47,858 nt of DNA from Candidatus Aminicenantota bacterium (GCA_014727835.1 WJMT01000022.1:1-47858); one strand, 5' to 3'; numbered from the stretch's first letter, positions 26,515 to 35,697 are shown. The notes: generated by a model from the sequence alone, not told the origin. Program-made: numbers and translations.

Positions 26515-27093
26515 TCACTGATACAATATTTTGCGGATCTTTTTAATGGTGAGTTTTTTCTCTATCTTTTGAATCACTGACTCCAGCATTTCTGGGTTCT
26601 CTGAGTTGACCGCAGAATCCCATTCATCCAACAGGGAAGAACCAACAAATGTGTGATGAGCATGGATCAGTCTCTTGATCCCAATCAAGGCTCTCCACTG
26701 TGTGAACATGATGAGAAAAAGAACATAAAAAAAGATATTCGGCCCAGGAAGAAAAGCCATGAGTCCGCTTAGAGGGAGAAACAGTGTTTCTATGGCCAGA
26801 AACCAAATGTGCTTGACTCTCTGTTTGCGGAGAAAACTCAAAAACCGGGTCTGGATTTGGCTCTGGTTTTGATGGGCCGCAAAATAGATCCGGCACTCTG
26901 ATTCTTTTGTCTTGATCCCTCTCTCAAAGGCCAGCTCTTGAAAGAGTATTTTGGGAGGAAGAAGCATAAGTCTTCGTTTGGCTTCCTCCCACATCTTTTT
27001 CCATTTTGTGAATGTCACCTGAATCTGCTGATCTGGCTGTGAAGAAAAAAACCGGTATTTTTTCTTGAAATCTTTAACAAAGTAAAATTCCAT
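26515..27093 (-). CDS. Membrane protein, possibly Mit_KHE1-like (K+/H+ exchange-related)
   Basis: A 192-aa protein with a soluble basic N-terminal half, two adjacent hydrophobic segments (about residues 94-112 and 117-136) and a helical C-terminus. The hydrophobic hairpin with LMAFLPGPNIFFYVLF followed by FTQWRALIGIKRLIH resembles the core of the mitochondrial K+/H+ exchange-related family, where a Pro-x-PN turn is followed by a helix with HWRAL. That resemblance is from memory and by eye, so function is not claimed. It is a single gene, divergent from the DUF948-like gene. Confidence 0.55.
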   Translation of the reverse strand: MEFYFVKDFKKKYRFFSSQPDQQIQVTFTKWKKMWEEAKRRLMLLPPKILFQELAFERGIKTKESECRIYFAAHQNQSQIQTRFLSFLRKQRVKHIWFLAIETLFLPLSGLMAFLPGPNIFFYVLFLIMFTQWRALIGIKRLIHAHHTFVGSSLLDEWDSAVNSENPEMLESVIQKIEKKLTIKKIRKILYQ

Positions 27094-27171
27094 TTTTCAG
27101 ATAAATCAAATTATAAACTCTTCGTTCGCTTTTTTCTATCATCCATTTTTTTATGAATCTTTCCGGTCTGA

Positions 27172-27200
27172 TTGACAAAGGAGTTCTTTTATTTTATCTT
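27172..27200 (+). promoter_or_regulatory. Sigma-70-type promoter for the DUF948/YtxH pair
   Basis: TTGACA (27172-27177), 17 bp, TATCTT (27195-27200). The first ATG (27209) is 8 nt after the -10 box, and no Shine-Dalgarno is seen, so a leaderless message is predicted. Confidence 0.6.
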
Positions 27201-27208
27201 AATTATAA

Positions 27209-27583
27209 ATGTCGCTGACTTTAAATCAATTTTTGTTTTTAGTGTTGACCTTTGCAGCCGTGGTGGCCGTGACTTTTCTGGTCATTTTTCTTATCCAGCT
27301 GAAAAAAACAGCCAAGGAAACAACCTTAACCATGCTGGAGGTCCGTTCTCTGGCCAAGAACTTGAATGATGCCAGTCTCAAAATAAACGCTCAAGTGGAC
27401 GATGTTCAGGACATTCTCGATGCCACCAAAAAGACGGCCCTGGGATTATCAGAAGCAACCTGGTTCATGACCACAAAAGTCATCAGGCCCAGCTCCAGAT
27501 ATTGGCCTTTCATCTATCCTTTGATACGGATGGGTTGGAGGCAGATAAAAAGAATGAAAAAGGAGGGAAAGAATGGAAAATAA
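27209..27583 (+). CDS. DUF948-like membrane-anchored protein
   Basis: A 124-aa protein with one N-terminal membrane helix (about residues 7-29), then an amphipathic coiled-coil stretch (TTLTMLEVRSLAKNLNDASL ... VDDVQDILDATKKTALGLSE) and a basic C-terminus (IRMGWRQIKRMKKEGKNGK). This layout is that of DUF948-type general-stress envelope proteins, which often sit next to YtxH proteins, as here. The next gene starts inside its last codons. Function is unknown; it may be structural or stress-related. Confidence 0.65.
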   Translation: MSLTLNQFLFLVLTFAAVVAVTFLVIFLIQLKKTAKETTLTMLEVRSLAKNLNDASLKINAQVDDVQDILDATKKTALGLSEATWFMTTKVIRPSSRYWPFIYPLIRMGWRQIKRMKKEGKNGK

Positions 27584-27896
27584 AGGCTCAAGTGCTGTTG
27601 AAATCACTTTGTCTTTTTTATTAGGTACAGCCACCGGATTTATTTTAGGAGTCCTGTTCGCACCAGCTGAAGGAAAAGAAACAAGGAAAAAAATCCGAGA
27701 ACAAGCAGAAATGACCGGAGAAAAAGCCAGAGAAAAATACGAACAGTTCAGCAAAGACGCAGAAAAAGGGATGCAGAAGGCAAAAGTCAAGTCCAAAGAA
27801 GGAATCGATGCCATAAAAGATTTTGTGGACAAAAAAAAGAAGGAAATCGGAAAAAAAACAGACGAAGCCGAAGAAGAGGTCAAGGAAAAAAAATAA
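27573..27896 (+). CDS. YtxH-like membrane-anchored stress protein
   Basis: A 107-aa protein with an N-terminal Gly-rich membrane segment (SFLLGTATGFILGVLFAPAE) directly followed by GKETRKKIREQ, the hallmark of YtxH/general stress protein 13-like proteins. The remainder is a Lys/Glu-rich helix with many charged repeats, likely a coiled coil. It overlaps the preceding DUF948-like gene by 11 bp and starts with a GGAGGGAAAGA-type ribosome-binding region. The biochemical role is not known. Confidence 0.75.
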   Translation: MENKGSSAVEITLSFLLGTATGFILGVLFAPAEGKETRKKIREQAEMTGEKAREKYEQFSKDAEKGMQKAKVKSKEGIDAIKDFVDKKKKEIGKKTDEAEEEVKEKK

Positions 27897-27910
27897 CCAT
27901 CCTGTCTTTG

Positions 27911-27940
27911 TTGAACACCCTATTTTTTGTTCTCTATTTA
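27911..27940 (+). promoter_or_regulatory. Candidate promoter for eno
   Basis: TTGAAC (27911-27916), 18 bp, TATTTA (27935-27940). The leader would be about 22 nt, with AAAGGG (27956-27961) seven bases before ATG 27969. Confidence 0.45.
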
Positions 27941-27968
27941 TGAGAGCTTTTTGTTAAAGGGTTGGTTT

Positions 27969-29264
27969 ATGCCAAAAACAACCATCAAAGAAATCAAATC
28001 AAGGGAAATCCTGGATTCCAGAGGAAACCCTACGGTCCAAACAAAGGTGATCCTTGAGTCTGGTTTGTCCGGAAAAGCTTCTGTCCCTTCCGGAGCCTCT
28101 ACAGGAAAACGGGAGGCCTTGGAGCTCAGAGACCAAGATCCGAAAAGGTACTTGAAAAAAGGAGTGCTGAAAGCGGTTTCCAATGTGGAACAAATCATAG
28201 CCCCGAAACTGAGAGGGATCGATTCCACAGAACAAGAACAGGTCGATAAGCTCCTTATTGAATTGGATGGGACTCCATCCAAAGAAAATTTGGGGGCCAA
28301 TGCCATCCTTTCTGTTTCCATGGCTGCAGCAGACGCCTCTGCTCGGGCATTGGGCCTGGAACTGTTCCAGTATTTAGAGACCAGAACCCATTATCAACTC
28401 CCCGTTCCCCTGGTGAATATACTCAACGGCGGTTCTCATGCAGGCAATAACGTGGACATCCAGGAATTCATGATCGCGCCGGTCAATTGCCCTGACTTTG
28501 CTGAAGCGATACGGATGTCTTCAGAAGTGTTTCAGCATCTGAAAAAAATCCTCAGCCAAAAAGGATACAACACTTCTGTGGGAGATGAGGGCGGTTTTGC
28601 CCCTGATCTCAAATCCAATGAGGAAGCTCTGGAACTGATTTTTGAAAGCATCAATTGCGCCGGATATCGGCCGGGAACAGATATTGTTTTGGCTTTAGAT
28701 GTGGCTGCTTCTGAGTTTTATGAACAAGACACCTATGTGTTTAAAAAATCCGACGGCTCAAAAAAAGACACGGGGGCCATGCTCAGTTTTTACCAGAACC
28801 TTATAGACCGATATCCCATTGTTTCTATCGAAGATGGATTTGCTGAGGATGACTGGTCTTCATGGGAAAAAATGAGTCAGGAGTTCGGAGGCCGCATCCA
28901 GCTGGTGGGCGATGATATCTTTGTCACAAACCTTGAAATCCTGAAGCAAGGCATGAAAAAAGGCATTGCTAATTCCATCCTCATCAAGCTCAATCAGATC
29001 GGAACCTTGACCGAGACCATTGAAACGGTCAAGCATGCCCAGAATCATGGTTACACCTGTGTGATATCCCACCGGTCCGGAGAAACTCCGGATACCTTTA
29101 TTGCTGACCTCAGCGTAGCCCTGAACACCGGACAGATCAAAACCGGTTCTGTGAGCAGAGGAGAGAGAGTGGCTAAATACAACCGCCTTATGGAGATCGA
29201 GGAGATCCTGGGAAAAAAGGGTTCCTTTACAGGGAAAAAAGCTTTTTCAAAATATCTTTCCTGA
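27969..29264 (+). CDS. eno: Enolase
   Basis: Enolase interconverts 2-phosphoglycerate and PEP in glycolysis and gluconeogenesis. From ATG 27969 the protein is 431 aa and begins [20 protein letters not shown], the family N-terminus. Key segments are [55 protein letters not shown], the metal Asp/Glu in [13 protein letters not shown] and [10 protein letters not shown], the catalytic Lys in [14 protein letters not shown], and [19 protein letters not shown]. The frame is open 42 bp further upstream, but AAAGGG supports this start. The mutase gene follows after 2 bp. Confidence 0.97.
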   Translation: MPKTTIKEIKSREILDSRGNPTVQTKVILESGLSGKASVPSGASTGKREALELRDQDPKRYLKKGVLKAVSNVEQIIAPKLRGIDSTEQEQVDKLLIELDGTPSKENLGANAILSVSMAAADASARALGLELFQYLETRTHYQLPVPLVNILNGGSHAGNNVDIQEFMIAPVNCPDFAEAIRMSSEVFQHLKKILSQKGYNTSVGDEGGFAPDLKSNEEALELIFESINCAGYRPGTDIVLALDVAASEFYEQDTYVFKKSDGSKKDTGAMLSFYQNLIDRYPIVSIEDGFAEDDWSSWEKMSQEFGGRIQLVGDDIFVTNLEILKQGMKKGIANSILIKLNQIGTLTETIETVKHAQNHGYTCVISHRSGETPDTFIADLSVALNTGQIKTGSVSRGERVAKYNRLMEIEEILGKKGSFTGKKAFSKYLS

Positions 29265-29266
29265 AT

Positions 29267-30835
29267 ATGGGCAGAGCCAAATTGAAACGGATCTATTCCC
29301 ACAAAGACATCCCATCCCCTGACTTCCAGAAAAATCTGGGAGATTCCGGAGAATATCCCTTTACTCGGGGAGTGTACCCCAGCATGTACAGGGGAAAGCT
29401 GTGGACCATGAGGCAGTACGCGGGTTTTGGAACAGCCCGGGAATCAAACAAACGGTACCGATTCCTGCTCTCAAAAGGCCAAACCGGACTGAGTGTGGCG
29501 TTTGACCTTCCCACGCAACTCGGACTTGATTCAGACCATCCTCAATCCCTTGGGGAAGTGGGAAAAGTCGGCGTGGCCATTGATTCACTCAGAGACATGG
29601 AAATCCTTTTTGATCAAATCCCTCTTCACAAAGTCTCTGTATCCATGACCATCAATTCCACAGCAGCCATCATCCTGGCTATGTACCTGGCTCTTGCTGA
29701 ATCCAAGGGGCTTTCAGGGTTCCAGCTTTCAGGAACCATCCAAAATGACATCCTGAAAGAATTCATTGCCAGAGGGACCTATATATTCCCTCCCGAGTCC
29801 TCCATGAAAATCATCCATGACACCCTTGTGTTCTGTCAAGAACACATGCCCAAGTGGAACACCATGAGCATCAGCGGCTATCACATAAGGGAAGCTGGAG
29901 CCACTGCTGTGCAGGAACTGGCCTTCACCCTGGCCAATGCTGTCACCTATGTCCAAGCTGCAGTGGATGCAGGCCTGGATGTGGATTCCTTTGCTCCACG
30001 GCTGTCTTTTTTTCTGGCCGCCCATAACAATTTCTTCGAAGAAATCGCCAAATTCCGGGCAGCCCGGCGCTTGTGGGCAAAGGTCATGAAAGAAAAATTC
30101 AAAGCCGAAAATCCAAAGTCCTGGAAATTCCGATTTCACACTCAAACCAGCGGAGCCACCCTCACTGCTCAGGAACCAGAAAACAATGTGATCAGAGTCA
30201 CACTGCAAGCTCTCTCTTCTGTACTCGGGGGAACTCAATCACTGCATACCAATTCTCGGGATGAGGCTCTTGCTCTTCCCAGTGAAGAATCCGCTAAAAT
30301 CGCGCTCCGGACACAACAAATCATTGCTTTTGAAACAGGAGTTCCGGATGTGGTGGATCCCATGGGAGGATCTTATTTGGTCGAGCATCTCACCCATCAA
30401 ATCGAAGAACAGGTGAATCAATACCTGGAGAAAATCAAAGATATGGGCGGAATGCCGGCAGCCATAGACAAAGGTTATGTCCAAAAAGAAATACAAAACA
30501 GTGCTTTCACACACCAAAAACAACTTGAAAATCATGAAAGAGACGTGATCGGTGTCAACAAATACCAGACAGAAGAACACAAACACTCTTTTGAGATCTA
30601 CTATCCTCCCAAGAGATTAGAGAAAAATCAAATCAAACAGTTGAATGATGTCAAAAAGACCAGGTCAGATCAAAAACTCCAATCCAGTCTCAACTCTCTG
30701 AGAAGTGCCGCCAAATCTGATAAAAACCTGATGCCCCATCTACTGGACTGTGTCAAAAAAATGGCCACTGTTGGGGAGATCACAGCAGTTCTCAAAGAAA
30801 TTTACGGGACCTATAGAGAACGCATCATCTTTTGA
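29267..30835 (+). CDS. Methylmalonyl-CoA mutase, large (alpha) subunit without B12 domain
   Basis: This is the catalytic barrel half of a two-part mutase that interconverts methylmalonyl-CoA and succinyl-CoA. At 522 aa it ends after the barrel, so the cobalamin-binding subunit must be encoded elsewhere. Diagnostic segments are RQYAGFGTARESNKRYR, GLSVAFDLPTQLGLDSDHP, GTIQNDILKEFIARGTYIFP, SISGYHIREAGATAVQELAF and GGTQSLHTNSRDEALALPSE. Tyr in RQYAGF and Arg in FIARGTYIF match methylmalonyl-CoA rather than isobutyryl-CoA mutases, which usually have Phe and Gln there. It follows eno by 2 bp and is probably coupled to it. Confidence 0.9.
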   Translation: MGRAKLKRIYSHKDIPSPDFQKNLGDSGEYPFTRGVYPSMYRGKLWTMRQYAGFGTARESNKRYRFLLSKGQTGLSVAFDLPTQLGLDSDHPQSLGEVGKVGVAIDSLRDMEILFDQIPLHKVSVSMTINSTAAIILAMYLALAESKGLSGFQLSGTIQNDILKEFIARGTYIFPPESSMKIIHDTLVFCQEHMPKWNTMSISGYHIREAGATAVQELAFTLANAVTYVQAAVDAGLDVDSFAPRLSFFLAAHNNFFEEIAKFRAARRLWAKVMKEKFKAENPKSWKFRFHTQTSGATLTAQEPENNVIRVTLQALSSVLGGTQSLHTNSRDEALALPSEESAKIALRTQQIIAFETGVPDVVDPMGGSYLVEHLTHQIEEQVNQYLEKIKDMGGMPAAIDKGYVQKEIQNSAFTHQKQLENHERDVIGVNKYQTEEHKHSFEIYYPPKRLEKNQIKQLNDVKKTRSDQKLQSSLNSLRSAAKSDKNLMPHLLDCVKKMATVGEITAVLKEIYGTYRERIIF

Positions 30836-30851
30836 TCCAAAGCATCTTTCA

Positions 30852-30880
30852 TTGACAATCAACCCTTGTGATTTTAATAT
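30852..30880 (+). promoter_or_regulatory. Sigma-70-type promoter for the amidohydrolase-comEC pair
   Basis: TTGACA (30852-30857), 17 bp, TAATAT (30875-30880). The start ATG (30887) falls at the predicted transcription start, so the mRNA would be leaderless. No ribosome-binding site is visible. Confidence 0.65.
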
Positions 30881-30886
30881 AAATCT

Positions 30887-32203
30887 ATGCCTTGTCTATC
30901 AAATTTCGGAACAATCCGTATCCTTTCAGTGGTGTTAGTGCTCACGTTCCTCTGTTCACCCGGATTCTGTGTGGACAAAGCCACATCACTCCGCATCGCT
31001 CATTTGATTGAAAAGCACAAAAAAGACATCCTTGATATTCGAAGGTTTATCCATATGAATCCGGAACTCAGCAACAGGGAGTTTGATACCTCGAAACTGG
31101 TCTCCTCAAAACTCCTGTCCCTCAATATGGAGGTCAAACCTGGAGTCGCTCACACAGGTGTGGTGGGCCTGCTCAGGGGCCAGAATCAAGGCATCACCAT
31201 TGGAGTGCGGGCTGATATGGATGCACTCCCCATTGAAGAACAAACCGGGCTTCCTTACCAATCTCTAAACCAAGGCATCATGCACGCCTGCGGGCATGAT
31301 GTTCACACCTCAATTGTATTGGGCACAGCAATGGTTTTGAATGAAATGAGGGACCTCATCAAAGGCAGCGTCAAATTCATTTTCCAGCCCGCTGAAGAGG
31401 GTGTTCCTGCAGGTGAACAAGGCGGAGCGTCTTTGATGATCAAACAAGGGGTTCTGGACAATCCTCCTGTGCGAGCCATCCTCGGCCTCCATGTCTGGCC
31501 GGATGCTGAAACCGGAACGATTCTTTTTTCCTCCGGAACAATATTTGCGGGAGCGGATACATTTGATATCACCATTCAAGGGAAAAGCGCGCACGGTGCC
31601 AGACCTCATGAAGGGATCGATGCTGTGTATATCGCCTCTCAAGTGGTGATCGACATTCAGTCCATCATCAGCAGATCCATGAACCCGGTGCATCCTGCTG
31701 TGGTTACAATCGGGAAGATATCAGGAGGTTCCAGGCCCAATATTCTAGCTGACCAGGTCAAACTGGAAGGAACAGTCAGAACACTGGATCAAAACACCCA
31801 GCAAAAAATAAAAAAGTTTATGGAAAAAATCCTGATCAGCAAAACTCAGCCTTTTGACGCCTCTTATTCTTTTTCATACAAGGAAGGAACCTCTCCGTTG
31901 TACAATCACCCCGACCTTGGCTCCATACTGGAGCCCTCCCTTAAAAATGCTGTGGGAGACAATAATGTCCATTCTCTGGATCCCCAGATGGTGGCTGAAG
32001 ACTTTTCAGAATACTCCGAGAGGATCCCGGGCTTTTATTTTTTACTAGGCGTCAAACCGCCATGGCAAAACACAGCTCCTCCTCTCCACAGCTCCCGATT
32101 CAGCCCTGATGAAAACAGCATCCCCATCGGGATCAAGACACTCTGTCATCTTCTTCTGGATTGCCTGGACTATCAAAAACAATTCGAAGACAACAACCCG
32201 TAA
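30887..32203 (+). CDS. Exported M20-family amidohydrolase (N-acyl-amino acid or peptide deacylase)
   Basis: A 438-aa zinc-dependent amidohydrolase of the M20D type, which cleaves amide bonds such as N-acyl-amino acids. The catalytic segments are FIHMNPELSNREF, GVRADMDALPIEEQTGLPY, HACGHDVHTSIVLGTA, FIFQPAEEGVPAGEQGGA, ILGLHVWPDAETG and a late MVAEDFSEYSERIPGFYFLL. Metal-binding Cys, His and Glu all appear. An N-terminal hydrophobic segment (about residues 9-28) looks like a signal peptide, so it probably works in the periplasm, unlike most family members. Substrate cannot be told. The comEC start overlaps its stop (TAATG). Confidence 0.88.
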   Translation: MPCLSNFGTIRILSVVLVLTFLCSPGFCVDKATSLRIAHLIEKHKKDILDIRRFIHMNPELSNREFDTSKLVSSKLLSLNMEVKPGVAHTGVVGLLRGQNQGITIGVRADMDALPIEEQTGLPYQSLNQGIMHACGHDVHTSIVLGTAMVLNEMRDLIKGSVKFIFQPAEEGVPAGEQGGASLMIKQGVLDNPPVRAILGLHVWPDAETGTILFSSGTIFAGADTFDITIQGKSAHGARPHEGIDAVYIASQVVIDIQSIISRSMNPVHPAVVTIGKISGGSRPNILADQVKLEGTVRTLDQNTQQKIKKFMEKILISKTQPFDASYSFSYKEGTSPLYNHPDLGSILEPSLKNAVGDNNVHSLDPQMVAEDFSEYSERIPGFYFLLGVKPPWQNTAPPLHSSRFSPDENSIPIGIKTLCHLLLDCLDYQKQFEDNNP

Positions 32204-34599
32204 TGGCTTTTCCTTTTCTTTTTGTTGTGCTTTCTTTTGCCGCCGGCATTTTATTTTCCTCCCTCTTGTCCCTTCCTCTAGTCTGGCTTGCAGTCCTGTT
32301 GTTGTTCAACCTTATCATTGCCTGGCTCTCTTTGACTGCATTCAGAAGAAACAAATCTGCTTTCATTTTTCTGCTCACCAGCACATTTTTTCTGGGCGCA
32401 GCCTGGCATTCTCAGGCAGCCAAACAATATCAAAACAATCCTCTGCGTCACTTCAAATCAGATTCCTATGTGGACATCATGGGAGTGATCTGCAAATCAC
32501 CGTCCTTTTCCATGGACCGGATTTATCTTTATCTGAAGACAAAAGAAATCTCCACTCAAAACAAAACCGAACAGATCAAAGGGAATCTCAGGGTCTCCAT
32601 CCCGAATAACAAAAATTCCGATATCATTGAAAAGCTCCTGGTCCGCGATAAAGTCAAGGTCTCTGCCAAGATATCCTCAAGACATGGATTCAGAAACTTT
32701 GGCCTTCCTCAATCTTCCAGGTATCTCAGATTCAGAAGAATCCATCAGACCGCTTTCTGCAAATCCCCTCTGCTGGTCGAAAAGCAATCCCCTGGAAGCG
32801 ATTTTTCCCTGCTCCGAATCATCTCCAAGGTGCGTCGAAAAATCCAGAAAAACATCGAAACATTTTTTCCGGGAGAAACACAATCCGGGGTCTCTTCCTC
32901 TGGTGCCATCATGGAAGCTCTGCTTCTGGGAGAGAGAGGGCGAATGACCGAATCATTCTCCCGTTCTCTTCAGGAATCCGGGCTTTATCATCTGTTTGCC
33001 ATCTCTGGAGCTCATATCGCCATCATTTCTTTTCTCCTTTTTTCCCTTCTCAAAATGGTTCATGTTCCCTCAAGGACTTCTTACCTCGTTCTAATGGTTA
33101 TCCTTATTCTTTATGCCCTTCTGGTGGAAGGGCGTCCCTCCATCATCCGCGCCACCCTGATGACTCTCATCTTTCTTACCGGAAAATTGATCTGGAAAGA
33201 CACCAATCTTTTCAACACTCTGTCTCTGAGCGCTTTTGTCCTTCTTGTGATCAATCCTTTCCACCTGTTCTCTCTGGGTTTTCAAATGACCTTTGCCGCC
33301 ACTCTGTCTATCATTCTATTCTTTCCGGTCATCATCAAATATCTGCCTTCATTCCCTCTGAAAATCAGTGAAATCCTGGCTCTCTCCTTCACCGCTCAAC
33401 TGGGAATTCTCCCCATCACTGCTTTTTCCTTCAACCGGATCGCCCTGGCTCCTCTTGTTCTCAACCTGGCGGCACTTCCTCTGATATCCCTTATCATGGC
33501 CGCAGGGTATGTGTTTCTTTTTTTCGCTTTTCTTGCCCCGGGGATCGCTCATTTTTCAGTCACTCTCCTTGAACTTTTGATCCAGGCTCTGGTCCATGTC
33601 TCCCGCTTTGCATCATCAATGAATTTTCTCTGCCTCCGGGTGCCGACTCCCCATCCTGCCATTGTCATGGGTTATTATGTGTCCCTGCTCGCTTTTCTGG
33701 TTCCCAAGAAAATAAAAAAGCAAAAGCTTCTCACCTGTCTTGTTTTTTCCGTTTTTTTATTCATCATCATCATCTATCCGTTTTCTTCCCCATGCCCCAA
33801 CTTAAAAATCACTTTTATTGATGTGGGAAACGGTGATTCCATTCTGGTGGAATTCCCCGGAACAAAAAAGATGCTGGTGGATGGAGGCGGCTCTGCTTAC
33901 GGCTCCTTTGATATCGGGGAACGGGTGGTATCTCCATTTCTCTGGAAAAAGGGAATCAAAAAAATTGATTATTTGGTTCTGACTCATGCCCATCCGGATC
34001 ATCTTTACGGACTCTTTTCTGTGGTCGAGAACTTTAAAATAAAAGAGTTCTGGGAAGCCATGTCTCCCAGAGACAACAAGGCTTACCAGGCATTCAAGAA
34101 AAGACTGCACCCAAGAACCCGGAGAAAAAAATTATTTCAGGGACACACTCTAAAAACAGGGAGAGTCCTTATCCGGATTCTTCATCCTGAAAAACCCAAA
34201 GACCCTCCTCTTTCCGCACATAACAATCAATCCTTGGTCTTGATGATCCAGTTCCGCAACACCTCATTCCTTTTGTCCGGGGATGCTGAGTTGGAAGCAG
34301 AACAAAGCATTGTATCCCTCGGTCAAAACGTGGATTGTCAGGTGCTCAAATCTCCACATCACGGCAGCAGCTCTTCTAGCTCTCAAGAATTTTTAGAAGC
34401 CGTGGACCCTGAAATTGTGGTTGTTTCCGTGGGCGCAAACAATCTCTACGGACTTCCAAGTGATCAGGTCATGCTCAAATATAAGGACATCGGTGCTCAG
34501 GTTTTCAGAACGGATCTGCACGGGGCTGTGGAGATCGTTTCTGACGGCCAACACCTTTCAACAAAAACAGCGGTCCGCGAAAAATCCGAAACACACTGA
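32203..34599 (+). CDS. comEC: ComEC/Rec2 DNA internalisation channel
   Basis: ComEC carries single-stranded DNA across the inner membrane during natural transformation. The 798-aa protein has N-terminal membrane helices, a small OB-like domain (about 90-170), the Competence domain of about ten helices (ALLLGERGRMTESFSRSLQE, GLYHLFAISGAHIAII, EGRPSIIRATLMTLIFL) and a C-terminal metallo-beta-lactamase domain (ITFIDVGNGDSILVEFPG, LTHAHPDHLYGLFSV, SGDAELEAEQSIV, KSPHHGSSSSSSQEFL). The start ATG 32203 overlaps the amidohydrolase stop; the frame is open 14 codons further upstream. No pilus genes are in the window. Confidence 0.92.
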   Translation: MAFPFLFVVLSFAAGILFSSLLSLPLVWLAVLLLFNLIIAWLSLTAFRRNKSAFIFLLTSTFFLGAAWHSQAAKQYQNNPLRHFKSDSYVDIMGVICKSPSFSMDRIYLYLKTKEISTQNKTEQIKGNLRVSIPNNKNSDIIEKLLVRDKVKVSAKISSRHGFRNFGLPQSSRYLRFRRIHQTAFCKSPLLVEKQSPGSDFSLLRIISKVRRKIQKNIETFFPGETQSGVSSSGAIMEALLLGERGRMTESFSRSLQESGLYHLFAISGAHIAIISFLLFSLLKMVHVPSRTSYLVLMVILILYALLVEGRPSIIRATLMTLIFLTGKLIWKDTNLFNTLSLSAFVLLVINPFHLFSLGFQMTFAATLSIILFFPVIIKYLPSFPLKISEILALSFTAQLGILPITAFSFNRIALAPLVLNLAALPLISLIMAAGYVFLFFAFLAPGIAHFSVTLLELLIQALVHVSRFASSMNFLCLRVPTPHPAIVMGYYVSLLAFLVPKKIKKQKLLTCLVFSVFLFIIIIYPFSSPCPNLKITFIDVGNGDSILVEFPGTKKMLVDGGGSAYGSFDIGERVVSPFLWKKGIKKIDYLVLTHAHPDHLYGLFSVVENFKIKEFWEAMSPRDNKAYQAFKKRLHPRTRRKKLFQGHTLKTGRVLIRILHPEKPKDPPLSAHNNQSLVLMIQFRNTSFLLSGDAELEAEQSIVSLGQNVDCQVLKSPHHGSSSSSSQEFLEAVDPEIVVVSVGANNLYGLPSDQVMLKYKDIGAQVFRTDLHGAVEIVSDGQHLSTKTAVREKSETH

Positions 34600-34639
34600 A
34601 ACAGCCCCCCTCTTCAAATCAGATAATTCTGTCTTTGGC

Positions 34640-35506
34640 TTATCGAAAATATATGAAAGAGATCTTCACTCCCAATTCTCTGTCATCTGTGGAATCGGGG
34701 AATATCTCTGAAGGAACAAATGTCTTATCTGTGGCAACAGTCAGATAAAAATCATCATCCTCTCCGAGTTTTTCCTTATTGATGTTATAGGTCTTCTCAA
34801 AAATAGCTTGTTCAGGTACAAATTCATCCAAAATGGTCTCATTGATTTTAAATATCACCTTTTGGTCCTCAATCGCCCGCTTGTTGACCTCACCTTTGAT
34901 GATCAAAAGGGCATCTCTATGAGGATTGTCAATAATGCACTTGGCTTGCTTTGCCGTCCATCTCCAGTTTTTGAAATGATAATCCCGGTTCATTTCAAGT
35001 CCGTACCAGCCGTGCATATAGATCACCTGAGGAGTATCCAGGGGCGGAGGAGAGACTTTCAGCTTCCGGCTATATATCTTTTGTTCGGATTCACCTGTTT
35101 TGTCATAAGGAGAATAAAATCCCACAGACAAGTCCAGCGTTTCTTCGCCTTTGAAATTGGGATCAAACTCGTCTATAAAAACCGGAATGTAAATCCGCTG
35201 AGTGAATTTGTATTCTTGGTTAGGCACCCATTTGGAGGTGGGGGTTTCAGGGAAATAATCGGCCTGAAACAGAAGATTATCTCCATGCCAGAAATGGACA
35301 AACACGTTGTAATCTCTTCTCATTCCTTCGAATTCACTGTCTGTTTCCCATACAAAGGTCATATCTGTAACCAAATTATCCGACAATTCATCTTCTGAGA
35401 AAGTGACCTCTACATCCACTCCTTTAATGCTTGTTGTCCGCTTGCAGTTAGTGGATACTAGGACAAAAATCAAGCTGAGAGCCACAGCACAAAGTTTTCT
35501 CCACAT
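34640..35506 (-). CDS. Exported protein of unknown function with WRWT motif
   Basis: I do not recognise this 288-aa protein. It has an N-terminal signal segment (about residues 4-20) ending in STNC; Asn before Cys is not a typical lipobox, so it may or may not be lipidated. The mature part looks beta-rich, with YNVFVHFWHGDNLLFQADY, a LSVGFYSPYDKTGE segment and, near residues 175-200, GWYGLEMNRD followed by NWRWTAKQAKCIIDNPHRDA. GWY..E...WRWT patterns also occur in some glycan-handling membrane enzymes, a loose resemblance only. ATG 35506 is fixed by AGGAGG six bases upstream. A single gene, divergent from lpxK. Confidence 0.7.
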   Translation of the reverse strand: MWRKLCAVALSLIFVLVSTNCKRTTSIKGVDVEVTFSEDELSDNLVTDMTFVWETDSEFEGMRRDYNVFVHFWHGDNLLFQADYFPETPTSKWVPNQEYKFTQRIYIPVFIDEFDPNFKGEETLDLSVGFYSPYDKTGESEQKIYSRKLKVSPPPLDTPQVIYMHGWYGLEMNRDYHFKNWRWTAKQAKCIIDNPHRDALLIIKGEVNKRAIEDQKVIFKINETILDEFVPEQAIFEKTYNINKEKLGEDDDFYLTVATDKTFVPSEIFPDSTDDRELGVKISFIYFR

Positions 35507-35535
35507 AACAATCCTCCTGACATAAAATATTCCCA

Positions 35536-35564
35536 ATTATAAATAAACCGCTATTCATTGTAAA
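35536..35564 (-). promoter_or_regulatory. Sigma-70-type promoter for the WRWT-motif exported protein
   Basis: On the minus strand TTTACA (35564-35559), 17 bp, TATAAT (35541-35536). The leader is about 23 nt and contains AGGAGG (35518-35513), six bases before ATG 35506. Confidence 0.7.
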
Positions 35565-35658
35565 GAGAGCTGTGCTTTTCATGCATCACAACCGAACAGA
35601 GCCGGGGCCAAAATCAGCAGCCCTATGAAATTCCGTACGATCTGACATTCAATTGAAT

Positions 35659-35686
35659 TTGCCTTTGCATAAGAAAATGTTATATA
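35659..35686 (+). promoter_or_regulatory. Candidate promoter for lpxK-lpxL
   Basis: TTGCCT (35659-35664), 16 bp, TATATA (35681-35686) with TGT just ahead (extended -10). ATG 35698 is 11 nt after the -10 box, so the leader would be about 5 nt. Confidence 0.5.
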
Positions 35687-35697
35687 TTCCAGAGTAA

